Source of the DNA: Polyangia bacterium | GTDB lineage: Bacteria > Myxococcota_A > Polyangia > Nannocystales > Nannocystaceae | DNA length: 64,000 bases | Assembly (NCBI GenBank): GCA_030429545.1 | Contig: JAUIFF010000013.1 | Location: 171,497 to 235,496, forward strand | Reading direction: 5' to 3' | Shown: one piece after another, positions 18,984-27,646 of the stretch | Position numbering within the stretch: position 1 is the first letter of the stretch | How the letters are laid out: every line of letters starts with the position of its first letter | Made by a program: the position numbers and the translations under genes | The notes under the pieces: model-generated | What the model saw: only the letters and a program-made list of their open reading frames with translations | What the model was told of the DNA's origin: nothing | Database searches by the model: none

Positions 18984-19379
18984 TTAAATATTTTCGGTTC
19001 GGGCGATTGCACGTCCCTTGGCGAGGACGAGCCCTAGGTTGGCGTCAGCCCGGCAGACAGCAACGAGGATGATACGCTCGTTGTGCTCGACGCGACCGAA
19101 GTAGTGGATGAGGTTGCGAGACATGACCAAGATGTGCTGGAAGTAGTGTTCGTTGGTGCTGGTGTTGCGAACACGCTTAAACATGTTCTCAATGGCAACC
19201 ACATTGTCTCCCTCGTAGAGGTCTTTGGTCGCTGCTGCCACCATGTCGAGGATTTCCTGTGGGTGGCTGTCCACGGTACGAACGTTCAAAAGCATCCCTG
19301 AGTCGAGGTCGACAATACCTGCGGCGAGGCATTTGGGGATGTCTTTCATGGCTTTGTTGATGATTGAATCGGCACTCAC
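18984..19379 (-). CDS. Roadblock/LC7-domain protein (third of the operon)
   Basis: The product is a roughly 131-residue single-domain protein. Sequence features typical of Roadblock/LC7: an N-terminal helix, then LAAGIVDLDSGMLLN, a central helix, and C-terminal strands with LIHYFGRVEHNERIILVAVC. Family members such as MglB dimerise and act as GAPs or scaffolds for small GTPases. I placed the start at GTG 19379, which has AGGAG 5 nt upstream; a longer frame opens at 19463 but would overlap the GTPase gene. It lies 40 bp downstream of the MglA-like GTPase. Confidence 0.8.
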   Translation of the reverse strand: MSADSIINKAMKDIPKCLAAGIVDLDSGMLLNVRTVDSHPQEILDMVAAATKDLYEGDNVVAIENMFKRVRNTSTNEHYFQHILVMSRNLIHYFGRVEHNERIILVAVCRADANLGLVLAKGRAIARTENI

Positions 19380-19419
19380 GGTTGACTCCTGATGGTTGAT
19401 TGGTGGTAAAGAGGGGAAG

Positions 19420-21987
19420 TTATCCGCAGCTGCGTGCGGCTCGGAGTAGTCGCCGACGGGCAATGTCGGCGGTTGTCGAATGGACCTGTGCGGTCGAGAA
19501 CTGGGAGACGAGGTCGAGGCGTTTCACCTCGTCCGCTTGCAAGTGTTTGCGGATTGCGTGGTCGAGAGTGTTGACATAGGCCGACACCGCGGCAGCCCAG
19601 TTGCGGTGGGCATCGACTTCGCGCAGAAGTGAAGTGGCGATGCCCGAGAGTTCTGCAGGGTCAATCGTGCGGTCGTCAATATCGTCGATGTAGACAATCT
19701 GTTGGCCCTGAACCCCAAACGCATCGGGATCGATTCGCAGCGGATACCCGCGGCGAAGGACCATGGACAGGGCTTCGACAATCGACTCGGCGTAGCGCTT
19801 GAGCGCATCGGTCACACCCGGGCGGTCAGCGTGCTCCTTGGCATCTTTGATGTATTGCGAAAGGGTCGGCAGTGTCGGGCGAACCGACCAAATCCACGCC
19901 TGCTCCTCGGTATCTTGCTGAATCACCAAAACCGAGGCCTCCGGTAGTAACGGACCGAGCCGGGTGTTCATCCGGGCCAGGCGGCGCAGCGACTCTCGGG
20001 CTGTTGCGACATCGGCAAAGCGCCGCGAGACAGAGGTTTGCAACGTCCAGTCGGACGTTTTGATCACACAGGTGCCGTTGGTAAAAGCATCGTCGCGGGG
20101 GTGGCCGGGAACATCCCCAAGTTGGCGCAGGACGTCGCGTCCATGTGGAATCGGCCACAATTGACTGCTCGGGATCGCGGCCGAGGGCAGGGGGGGGTGT
20201 TGTGTCGGAGGGGTGTGTGGGCTCGTGCGCCGAGCATCCGTGGCAGCGGGCGTGGATGCATCGATGTGGGCTTTTGAGTTACGGCCGATTGAACCAGATG
20301 CCGTCTTGGAGTCGCTTTTTTTGCCCCCGACGGACTCTGGCGCAGCTTTCGGTGCTTCGCTCGGTAGCCGAGTTTTTGGTTGTGCATTGGTACCCGTGTT
20401 GGACCGTACCCCGGTTCGCCGGGCTGACCCGGTCGAGTCGCTACTATGTGTAGGAGCAACAGTCTGAGTCGTGTTGGCTTTTTGCCGAGTCGCCGGCTCA
20501 GGGGCGGCACTGGAAGTTTGACCAGGGCTGCGGGAAGGGCTGGCTCCTGGGTCCCGAGCGGCAAGATTGCTCGTAGAGGTTGCACGCGGTTTCGCGTCGG
20601 CATTCGGAGGCGAGGAGGTTCGGGTCCGCGACGACCGGAAGCCACTCGACGGCTGCACCGTGGCTGTAGCCGACTTTTTTGCGTTGCCTGTGGATGGAAC
20701 TCGCGCAGAAGCATCGACCTCGGTCGCGCCTCGACGGCTCCGCGAACCGGTGGTTTTTAGCTGCTCATGGGTAGTTACGCGGACTCTGGCGTGAGGCCTG
20801 GCCTCGGGAGCTGTCGAGGGCTTGTCAGGAGCCGAAGAGGCGGCCTCACTGACACTTGATTGGGGCTTGGCCTCGGAAGCTGGCGAGGGCTTGTCAGGAG
20901 CCGAAGAGGCAGCCTCGCTGACACTCGATTGGGGCTTGGGCTCGGTGACTTTCGAGGGCTTGTCAGGAGTCGAGGAGGCGGCCTCACTGAGACTCGATTG
21001 GGGCTTGGGCTCGGGGACTTTCGAGGGCTTGTCAGGAGCCGAGGAGGCGGCACTGACACTCGATTGGGGCTTGGCCGGCTGGTCCCGCCGAGACTTGGTT
21101 TGGGCGACCTCGGAGAGCTTCTCAGGCGTTGGAGCGTGCTTTGTGACCCTCGCGTGGGGCTGTTGGGGACGACTTTGAGCGACGCGTGGGGTTGTACCAG
21201 CATCATGTTCAGTGGTCGGCTGCACGGTAAGTGCCGGCTTTGAGTTGCTCACCTGTAGTCGGGCTGGTGTCCTGCCGGGATTTTTGGAGCCCGCAGTGGA
21301 GCTTTCAACGACTTTGACCGGCAGCTCCCGCGCCCTGTCGAGGTCGACCAGTTGGTCGCGCAATTCACTACCTGAACCGGCACTTCCGGCGAGTGCCTCA
21401 ATCCCGTCTCGCTTGATACGGGCTCGCAAATAACGAGTGGTTGCCTGGGTGGCAGTCCGCAGGGTTTCCATCACACCGTTGCCCATGCTGGCCGACGCGC
21501 CAATGATCGGTATGTCGGGCGCGAGCTCGAGAGCTTCCCGCAGTTGTTGCGGTGTGAGGGCGTCGGCGAGATCCTGCTTGTTGGCCTGAATGATAAAGGG
21601 GGTTTCGCGGTCGCTGATGTGCTCACGCAAACTGTCGAGTTTTTCCCGAACCAGTTGCGAACGTCCTCGGGTACTGTCGCAGACAAAGACCACCGCATCG
21701 GCGGTACGAACAATGTGCGCACGTCGGTGGTCGAGGATAATCTGCCCCGGAACGGTCACAAGCTGCAGGCGCAAGGGATATCCCTCGACGACCCCGGCAT
21801 CGACATAAAGCCAGTCAAAAAACAGGGTTCGGCCACCCATGGCATGGGGCACGAACATTTCGCTGCGGCGCCGTGCGCTAAACATTTTGCACAGAGCCTC
21901 CGCATTGGTTGTTTTTCCCGCCCGTCCGGGTCCGTCAAATACGATCCGGGCGACGATGCGCTGATGATTGACTTCGAGTATTGCCAT
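19420..21987 (-). CDS. MglA-like GTPase with repetitive linker and kinase-like C-terminus
   Basis: The product is 855 residues. The first 200 are a small GTPase close to MglA: P-loop GPGRAGKTT, RTLFFDWL, the MglA-type G3 variant TVPGQ, and G4 NKQDL. A 400-residue Ser/Pro/Lys-rich disordered linker follows, containing a 23-residue tandem repeat. The last 250 residues fold unlike the linker and include RIDPDAFGV and IVYIDDID, spaced like a kinase catalytic loop (HxDxxPxN) and metal-binding loop but lacking several key residues, so possibly a pseudokinase (inference). ATG 21987 is preceded by GGAG. The gene sits between Roadblock genes, the usual partners of MglA-type GTPases. MglA itself is about 195 residues, so the fusion is striking. 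Confidence 0.85.
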   Translation of the reverse strand: MAILEVNHQRIVARIVFDGPGRAGKTTNAEALCKMFSARRRSEMFVPHAMGGRTLFFDWLYVDAGVVEGYPLRLQLVTVPGQIILDHRRAHIVRTADAVVFVCDSTRGRSQLVREKLDSLREHISDRETPFIIQANKQDLADALTPQQLREALELAPDIPIIGASASMGNGVMETLRTATQATTRYLRARIKRDGIEALAGSAGSGSELRDQLVDLDRARELPVKVVESSTAGSKNPGRTPARLQVSNSKPALTVQPTTEHDAGTTPRVAQSRPQQPHARVTKHAPTPEKLSEVAQTKSRRDQPAKPQSSVSAASSAPDKPSKVPEPKPQSSLSEAASSTPDKPSKVTEPKPQSSVSEAASSAPDKPSPASEAKPQSSVSEAASSAPDKPSTAPEARPHARVRVTTHEQLKTTGSRSRRGATEVDASARVPSTGNAKKSATATVQPSSGFRSSRTRTSSPPNADAKPRATSTSNLAARDPGASPSRSPGQTSSAAPEPATRQKANTTQTVAPTHSSDSTGSARRTGVRSNTGTNAQPKTRLPSEAPKAAPESVGGKKSDSKTASGSIGRNSKAHIDASTPAATDARRTSPHTPPTQHPPLPSAAIPSSQLWPIPHGRDVLRQLGDVPGHPRDDAFTNGTCVIKTSDWTLQTSVSRRFADVATARESLRRLARMNTRLGPLLPEASVLVIQQDTEEQAWIWSVRPTLPTLSQYIKDAKEHADRPGVTDALKRYAESIVEALSMVLRRGYPLRIDPDAFGVQGQQIVYIDDIDDRTIDPAELSGIATSLLREVDAHRNWAAAVSAYVNTLDHAIRKHLQADEVKRLDLVSQFSTAQVHSTTADIARRRLLRAARSCG
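20816..21085 (-). repeat. 69-bp tandem repeat inside the GTPase gene
   Basis: Units begin at 20816, 20885, 20954 and 21023, an exact 69-bp period (23 residues), with the last unit shortened by 9 bp. Each unit encodes a version of KPQSSVSEAASSAPDKPS plus a variable Pro/Glu segment. Copy number is likely to vary between strains. Confidence 0.9.
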
Positions 21988-22015
21988 TGCTCAAACTCCG
22001 CAGGTCTAGCAAACG

Positions 22016-22471
22016 CTAGCGTGGGCGGTCCCCGCTTGAGGAGGTGAGTGCGTGGTTGAGTTTGTCCCGGGCCTGATGGGTTTTGATCAGGACCATGCCA
22101 ATCGGTACGGTGTTGGGACAGACTGTGACAAAGAATAGATCCTCATCGGAGGCGAGTCGCTGAATAAGGTGCAGGTTGTTGCGGGAGAAGAAAATAAGTT
22201 CTTCGAAAAAGTGGTTGCTATGTTGATCGTCGCGATAACGTGTGTTGCTAAGGGCACGCTCGATGCCTAAAACGGCGTGTCCGCGCAGCTGGCGGGCAAG
22301 TGCCATGGCCATCATGTCCATCAACTCGTCCGCGAGATTCACGGCTGTCGCGTGGGCCAGCAAAATGCCCATTTGGGTGTCGACAACCGCTGCTGCTAAG
22401 CAGTCTGGAACATCGGTTAAAGCCTGGTGGACGACACTGCGGATATCTTGAATAGGTGTGGTGTTATCCAT
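22016..22471 (-). CDS. Roadblock/LC7-domain protein (second of the operon)
   Basis: The product is about 151 residues. Diagnostic segments are CLAAAVVDTQMGILLAHAT, a central amphipathic helix, and LHLIQRLASDEDLFFVTVC, the same pattern as the third Roadblock protein. It is expected to dimerise and bind the MglA-like GTPase whose gene starts 28 bp downstream. ATG 22471 is used here; GTG 22480, nine bases upstream in frame, is equally possible since neither has a clear ribosome-binding site. The C-terminus has a short polar tail. Confidence 0.8.
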   Translation of the reverse strand: MDNTTPIQDIRSVVHQALTDVPDCLAAAVVDTQMGILLAHATAVNLADELMDMMAMALARQLRGHAVLGIERALSNTRYRDDQHSNHFFEELIFFSRNNLHLIQRLASDEDLFFVTVCPNTVPIGMVLIKTHQARDKLNHALTSSSGDRPR

Positions 22472-22600
22472 GTTGTCCACGCAAAAAGAGAGTGTCAGAG
22501 TCTGACAGTGAGAAACGAATACCAGGAGCCTTGGCTGCCCGACGACGCATTGTCGTCGGGAGCCGAAGCCACGACCCAGTACGGTGACGTGGGTGAAGCG

Positions 22601-22966
22601 CTAAAGCTCTAGGCCACCTTCGAGTTCGGCCATTTTGCGACGGGCCAGCGCGAGGTTGCCGACTTGGCGATCAATAACGAGGTACATGAACACACCAGCG
22701 GCGCGCCGGACCGGGCGGATAATGTGGTACCCCTTGCCCAGGGTAATCAAAATATCCTCGATTTCGTCGTTGAGTCGCAGTGCGTTCATTGTTTTGCGTT
22801 TGGCCTTGACGACCTCGGAGTTGCCAGCAGCGGCAATCTCGAGGTCGAGGGCCGCACTCCCGCCCTCAGTGGCTAAAACCATGCCGCTTTCGCTGTCAAC
22901 AATCATTGCGCCTAGGGCGCCAGTGATTTCAAGTGCGCGATGTACCTGTGCTTGTGCATTGCCCAT
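22601..22966 (-). CDS. Roadblock/LC7-domain protein (first of the operon)
   Basis: This 121-residue single-domain protein contains ALGAMIVDSESGMVLATEG and a C-terminal strand YHIIRPVRRAAGVFMYLVID, the core pattern of Roadblock/LC7 proteins including MglB. It is the most upstream gene of a minus-strand operon with two further Roadblock genes, an MglA-like GTPase and a GNAT acyltransferase. Three different Roadblock proteins in one operon would allow homo- and heterodimers around one GTPase. A 120-bp gap separates it from the next Roadblock gene. Confidence 0.82.
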   Translation of the reverse strand: MGNAQAQVHRALEITGALGAMIVDSESGMVLATEGGSAALDLEIAAAGNSEVVKAKRKTMNALRLNDEIEDILITLGKGYHIIRPVRRAAGVFMYLVIDRQVGNLALARRKMAELEGGLEL

Positions 22967-23411
22967 TGTGGTTCTCGTTTCTGTACTGTTTTGCAGTCAG
23001 TGGTGTTGTGTGTAAGTGTGTGCTATCCCGGTCAAATCACTGCCTAGTGACAACCGGAAGCTCGATTTGGAAACTATTTCAGTGTGTACACACAATCAAA
23101 TGCAATTGGTGGATTCGCCCTCCGAAGTTTTTTCGCCCGCATTTTTGGATGAAGTTGACGATACAAATATGTGGTGTCTAGTCGACAGTTGGGGTTAGGA
23201 GCTCCCTAGGAATCTGTATATGTTGATATCTATTTGTGGATATCGTCAGAGTCATTTAGCCACTTTATGTTAGGAAACGATGATTTATCTTGCCGTAAAC
23301 GTAATTTGAAATACTATTTTTTCACAAGTTATTGTTGGCTGTTTTTTGAGATCTCACCAGGTAGGCGGTTTACAGGGAATAAAACTCCAGTACATTGGAG
23401 GGGTGGGATAC
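22967..23411. other. AT-rich divergent intergenic region
   Basis: These 445 bp lie between the Roadblock operon (minus) and a FixJ-type regulator (plus). The segment from about 23050 to 23400 is visibly richer in A/T than the surroundings. It contains a 12-bp palindrome GTGTGTACACAC (23082-23093) and two GATATC sites (23225-23230, 23239-23244). On the minus strand TTGACC (23024-23029) could be a -35 box but no good -10 follows. No gene was recognised. Probably promoters and operators for both transcription units. Confidence 0.5.
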
Positions 23412-24056
23412 ATGCACATGGGTAGTGAGGTGAGCGTCCGTGTCGTCGACGACGATGCACAGGTGCGTCGCAGTATCGAAGTCATGTTGCGGAGCCTGGG
23501 ACTCTCGGTTGCGACCTACGGATCAGCACAGGCCTTTCTCGAACACGACAACCCCGACGTCCCTGGGTGTTTGCTGATCGATGTCATCATGCCAGGCATG
23601 AATGGCTTGGCCCTCCAGCAGCTGCTCGCGCGCAACCGTCGGGGGCCCCCGGTCATCGTGATGTCTGGGTTTGGTACCGTCGATGTGGCCACGCGCGCGA
23701 TGAAGTCTGGGGCCGTCTACTTTCTCGAGAAGCCGTTTGGCTGCGACACCCTGATCGAGCGGGTTCAAGAGGCGATCGCCCTCGATCAAAAGATGCGACG
23801 CCAGCATTCGCAGTGCAGTGGTGTTGCCGGCCGGATCAAGTCACTTACCCGGCGTGAGCGCGAGGTTTTGCGGTTGGTCCTCGAGGGCCTCAGCTCACGC
23901 GAGATCGCAGCCCAGCTGTCGCGTAGCGAGCAAACTGTGCAACTACATCGTGCGCGAATCATGAAAAAGTTGCAGGTTCGTGGCGTGGCAAATCTCGTTC
24001 GGGCAATTACGACGATCGAGTTGCGCGGGGACTTGGTGTGGGACGCGACCTGTTAA
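23412..24056 (+). CDS. FixJ/NarL-type response regulator
   Basis: The product is about 214 residues. The receiver domain has VVDDDAQVRRS, the phosphoacceptor LIDVIMPGMNG, the Thr/Ser switch region VIVMSGFG and the conserved Lys in EKPF. The C-terminal LuxR-type helix-turn-helix is LTRREREVLRLVLEGLSSREIA. It should act as a phosphorylation-controlled transcription factor. ATG 23412 is preceded by GGAGGGG 8 nt upstream. No cognate histidine kinase is adjacent, so it is an orphan, though it is divergent from the Roadblock/GTPase operon and could regulate it. A strong terminator follows. Confidence 0.9.
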   Translation: MHMGSEVSVRVVDDDAQVRRSIEVMLRSLGLSVATYGSAQAFLEHDNPDVPGCLLIDVIMPGMNGLALQQLLARNRRGPPVIVMSGFGTVDVATRAMKSGAVYFLEKPFGCDTLIERVQEAIALDQKMRRQHSQCSGVAGRIKSLTRREREVLRLVLEGLSSREIAAQLSRSEQTVQLHRARIMKKLQVRGVANLVRAITTIELRGDLVWDATC

Positions 24057-24105
24057 GAGGTTGGGAGAGCTGGATGTATGCCCGGCCACACGTGTCGGGC
24101 ACCAT

Positions 24106-24137
24106 AAAAAAGCCGGGCCATACGCCCGGCTTTTTTT
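24106..24137. terminator. Bidirectional intrinsic terminator
   Basis: AAAAAAGCCGGGC, loop CATAC, then GCCCGGC and seven T. The A-run and T-run on either side make it functional in both directions between convergent genes. Confidence 0.93.
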
Positions 24138-24150
24138 GCGATGGCTGTTG

Positions 24151-26232
24151 CTACTGGGGATTGATCGTCTGCAGGGCGAGGCCTCCGGGGTAGGCGTAGC
24201 TAGCTGCCGAAGATTGGCCGCTGACATAGATGCCAAAGCCCTGTGCACTGGTCGCCTCATTGGTTCCGGTTGTGCAGTTGGCTTCGCCGGGGTTCATGTC
24301 GATCGTGGCCCAGTCAAACCCGCTGTTGCCGATTGTTGTCCACCGGTTTTCGGGGACCACACCTAGGCAGGCAACCTCGACCATCGAACCTGTCGGGCGC
24401 ACGAGTTTGGCAAAGTCGGCGTCGTACGAGGAGTCGACGAGGAAGACGTAGTCCTTTTGGTATTGCTCAACCGAGACCATCTGGACCATGTATGGGTCGC
24501 CCGGGCACCCTGGCACGTTGGCACCGTTGCAGCCGATCATGTAGCCGGCAAGCAGGATCGGGTCGTCAGCGGTGACCGCAAAATCCTGGGTATCTTCAAA
24601 CTGGACCATCTGCCCGCCGTTGAGGGTGACTTCGCTACCGATCGTCACCGGCGGATCGAAGTTGATGGTCGTATTGTCCTCGGCCGCGATGATCCGCCAG
24701 ACCATGTTTTCGGGGTTGCCTTGGTTGCGCACCGGGTTGCGGGCGGCAATGTAATCTTTTCCCCAGGTTTCGAGCGGGAAGATTTGCTCTTCGACATGAT
24801 CGCAAGCGGTTGTGCTGGTGGTGGGGACGTTGGCACAGGAGTGCCCACCAAACACCGCAACCGGTGCACTTGCACTGATTTGGGTACCGCTGAGATCAGG
24901 GTTGTTGGGACCGACTGTAATCTGGATGTAGTCGTAGCGGTTGATGGTGACGTCGGTCGGCTGACCCTGGGTCATGGCCGGGAGTCCATTGCTGCCGGCA
25001 CCGGTGTTGACCGATGGGGTGATCGTGATGGTTGTATCGTCTTGGGTGGCGACGACGTCGAGGGTTGAGCCGGCACCGTAACCACGGTTCCAGGCGAGGT
25101 GGATGTAGTCGGCACCGAGCGTGTGGGTGGGCAACAACAACGAAGCGTCGGTCGTATGCCCGGAGGCCCCGCCAATCGGGTTGAACTGGGTGGCTACCAC
25201 CGGGAGGTCCGAGGTGATGCGAAATGCCCGGCCCTGGACGATGCCGGAGTTGAGAATGCCGGCGTCGCCTGTGTAGTAGCCCTGCTGCCCGTTGTGCGAG
25301 CCAGACAGGTTGAAGATTTTGACCTGCCGCGGATCGATCGCGTCGGTGATGATCTGCTGCTCATTGTTATTGTTGTTGCGATCAAAAATTTCGATATTGA
25401 CCGACTTGTCGAAACTTGGGTTGGAGATTGCAACTGCAAATACATAGGTGTCGCGGGGGGGCAGGTTGGACATGTCGGCAGCCCAAAACTCGCACCCGAC
25501 GTTTGACTTGGTTTGGGCTGCGGCCTCGCACGCACTGACACATTGCCCGTTTTGGCAGATGTCGCCGGCCGGGCAGTCGACCGGGTCACCCCAGTCTGTG
25601 CCCTGATCGTTGCACTCCTGGTAGGTGTCGCCGTCGACACACGACGTCGAGCCCGGGGCACATAGCAACTCGACACATGCGTCCTCGTTGCAGACCTGAC
25701 CTATCGGGCAGGGTTGAGACTCGAACCCACTGCAGTCGTCTGCGCAGGTGTCGATGTTCATACCGTCGACACACATGCCGGTCTCGCCAGGGGTGCACAC
25801 GCAGGGTTCACAGGCATCCGTCTGCTCGTTGCAAAACTCGCCATCGGGGCAGGGAGTCGGCACCCATTCGCCGGCCATGCACACCTCGTGGCCACTTTCC
25901 TTGCATTGTTCCTCTCCGTCCTCGCACGCACTCGGATCGGTTGTGACCGTTGAAGCTTCGGTTGGATCGGTATCGGTTGGGTCGGTGTCGGACTCCGTCG
26001 GAAGGCCCGGATCGGTGGTGCTCTCACTTTCCGATTCACTGCCGGTTGGTCCAGTGGGACCCGCGGTTGTCGGCGTAGAAGTAGATGCCTCGGTCGAGCC
26101 CAAGGTCCCATCAGTGCCGGCCGTGGTGGAGGCGGAGTCGGAGTCGGAGGTTGTCTCGCTCGCACCACCACATGCGGCCGTCACGAGACCCATGGAGAAA
26201 AGCGCGGTCGGTTTGCGTAGCCAGCTGATCAT
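24151..26232 (-). CDS. IgGFc-binding-like surface lipoprotein
   Basis: The 693-residue protein has a lipoprotein signal (GLVTAACGG lipobox, Cys21), a roughly 75-residue stalk rich in Ser, Thr, Asp and Glu, a Cys-rich region of about 140 residues with repeated C-x-DG and QxCNxxxC patterns, then a beta-rich domain like the IgGFc-binding N-terminal domain common in Myxococcota (FWAADMSN, FAVAISNPS, YDYIQI, GGHSCANVP). It should sit on the outer membrane, facing outward. The ligand is unknown; immunoglobulin binding is only the name of the family. ATG 26232 has TACAAT 6 nt upstream. It is convergent with the response regulator. Confidence 0.8.
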   Translation of the reverse strand: MISWLRKPTALFSMGLVTAACGGASETTSDSDSASTTAGTDGTLGSTEASTSTPTTAGPTGPTGSESESESTTDPGLPTESDTDPTDTDPTEASTVTTDPSACEDGEEQCKESGHEVCMAGEWVPTPCPDGEFCNEQTDACEPCVCTPGETGMCVDGMNIDTCADDCSGFESQPCPIGQVCNEDACVELLCAPGSTSCVDGDTYQECNDQGTDWGDPVDCPAGDICQNGQCVSACEAAAQTKSNVGCEFWAADMSNLPPRDTYVFAVAISNPSFDKSVNIEIFDRNNNNNEQQIITDAIDPRQVKIFNLSGSHNGQQGYYTGDAGILNSGIVQGRAFRITSDLPVVATQFNPIGGASGHTTDASLLLPTHTLGADYIHLAWNRGYGAGSTLDVVATQDDTTITITPSVNTGAGSNGLPAMTQGQPTDVTINRYDYIQITVGPNNPDLSGTQISASAPVAVFGGHSCANVPTTSTTACDHVEEQIFPLETWGKDYIAARNPVRNQGNPENMVWRIIAAEDNTTINFDPPVTIGSEVTLNGGQMVQFEDTQDFAVTADDPILLAGYMIGCNGANVPGCPGDPYMVQMVSVEQYQKDYVFLVDSSYDADFAKLVRPTGSMVEVACLGVVPENRWTTIGNSGFDWATIDMNPGEANCTTGTNEATSAQGFGIYVSGQSSAASYAYPGGLALQTINPQ

Positions 26233-26238
26233 TTACGG

Positions 26239-26244
26239 ATTGTA
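26239..26244 (-). promoter_or_regulatory. Candidate -10 box of leaderless promoter
   Basis: On the minus strand TACAAT is followed by six bases and then ATG 26232, so the mRNA would start at the initiation codon. Confidence 0.5.
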
Positions 26245-26359
26245 CGCAATCGCGCCGCTCGATTCTCCGCTTGATGGAAGATTTTGCTCAAAAGAGATCT
26301 CTTCTTCTATTAAACAAAATTTAATAACTAACTATTTGAAATTACTTGATTGTTAATGT

Positions 26360-26388
26360 TTGTCTAAGAATTTAAAATCTTGTACAAA
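26360..26388 (+). promoter_or_regulatory. Candidate promoter of the sigma-factor gene
   Basis: TTGTCT and TACAAA are separated by 17 bp within an A/T-rich stretch, and a ribosome-binding site AAGGAG (26398-26403) follows. The leader would be very short. Confidence 0.4.
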
Positions 26389-26409
26389 CTTATGACAAGG
26401 AGCAATCAC

Positions 26410-27621
26410 ATGAAACGCGCTGCAAAATCACCTTCCGCTGATGTTTTGGCCCCCTACATGCGCGAGATGGGTCAAATCTCTCGCATGACACCTGAGCGAG
26501 AACGCGAAGCGGCGATCGAGTTGTGCAACCTTCGTACTGCTCTGTGGGCGCAGCTCGTGAACTACCCGCCGGTTGTTGAGGCCGTCGTCATGCTGGCGAC
26601 TGAGCGCCTCGACCTCAGCGCCAAAACTGAGCGCGCCTTGGCAAACCTTGTTGTTGCTTCCCGACGGGTCCGGGATCGCGCTCTTCGTAAGCACCGCGAG
26701 GCGTTTCACGCGGCAGGTCAGCAAGCCGCCGGCGAACTCGCCGAAGCCGACCGCGACGGGGTGGTTTCATCGCTCGTTCTCAGCGACCTCGAGCGTTTGC
26801 GCGAGGGTGCTCCCGCCGAACACCTCGAAACCCGGACGCCACCGCGCGGCAGCAAGGTGTTTGGTGAATATACAACTCAATCCCAGCGCCTGGCGTTCAA
26901 GCTTGGCCGCGCCCGTTCAAAGTTTGTCGAAGCAAACCTGCGGTTGGTCGTGAGCCTCGTGCACAAAATGGGCCGCGGGCAGCTGCCGCTGCACGACCTG
27001 ATTCAGGAGGGCAACCTCGGACTCATGAAGGCTGTCGATCGTTTCGACCCGGCACGTGGCGTTCGGTTTTCGACCTACGCTGCCTGGTGGATCCGACACG
27101 CGGTATCGCGGGCGATTGCCGATAAGGCACGTGCAGTACGCCTGCCTGTGCACATGGTTGAGCAACGCAGCAAACTTCGTCGCCTGAGCCGCAACTTTAT
27201 TGCCGAGCACGGGCGCGAGCCGACCGATGTCGAGTTGGCCGAACTCGCTGAGCTGCGCGTCGACCGGCTACGCCAGGCTCGCTGTTTCCTCGTGGCCGAA
27301 GGTGTGAGTCTCGATGCTCCGATTGGTGAGCGTGGCCGCGAAACCGTGGGTGACTTGATGCGCGACGGGACCGAGGCGACCGACCAGGCGCTTGTGAGCC
27401 GCGAGCTGTTGACGGAGCTCAAAGTCTCGCTCGCCCAGCTCACCCCGGTCGAGGCTGAGGTTTTGCGCTTGCGCATGGGCATGGACAGCGACCAGGGCGA
27501 CGGCTTGACCCTCCGCGAAATCGGCGAGCGTTTTTCCCTCTCCCGTGAACGGATTCGCCAGATTCAGGAAAAAGCCCTCCGCCAGCTTCGCGGCCACTTT
27601 CGGGCTCAGGACCTGATGTAA
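26410..27621 (+). CDS. Sigma-70 family RNA polymerase sigma factor (RpoD/RpoH-like)
   Basis: The product is about 403 residues. Region 1.2 is present (LAPYMREMGQISRMTPERE), then a spacer of about 130 residues, region 2 (DLIQEGNLGLMKAVDRFDPARGVRFSTYA, with WWIRHAVSRAI for -10 recognition), region 3 and region 4 (LREIGERFSLSRERIRQIQEKAL). It is shorter than housekeeping RpoD and lacks the large acidic region 1.1, so it is an alternative or secondary primary-type sigma (RpoH/RpoS/SigC class); I cannot choose between these. ATG 26410 has AAGGAG 7 nt upstream. It is divergent from the IgGFc-like lipoprotein gene and convergent, 25 bp apart, with the parvulin gene. Confidence 0.9.
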   Translation: MKRAAKSPSADVLAPYMREMGQISRMTPEREREAAIELCNLRTALWAQLVNYPPVVEAVVMLATERLDLSAKTERALANLVVASRRVRDRALRKHREAFHAAGQQAAGELAEADRDGVVSSLVLSDLERLREGAPAEHLETRTPPRGSKVFGEYTTQSQRLAFKLGRARSKFVEANLRLVVSLVHKMGRGQLPLHDLIQEGNLGLMKAVDRFDPARGVRFSTYAAWWIRHAVSRAIADKARAVRLPVHMVEQRSKLRRLSRNFIAEHGREPTDVELAELAELRVDRLRQARCFLVAEGVSLDAPIGERGRETVGDLMRDGTEATDQALVSRELLTELKVSLAQLTPVEAEVLRLRMGMDSDQGDGLTLREIGERFSLSRERIRQIQEKALRQLRGHFRAQDLM

Positions 27622-27646
27622 GTACACGCGTTTGACAGCCGACAGC

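Noticed and set aside
20816..21085. CRISPR-like array
   Set aside because: The 69-bp units are tandem without spacers and keep one reading frame inside the GTPase linker.
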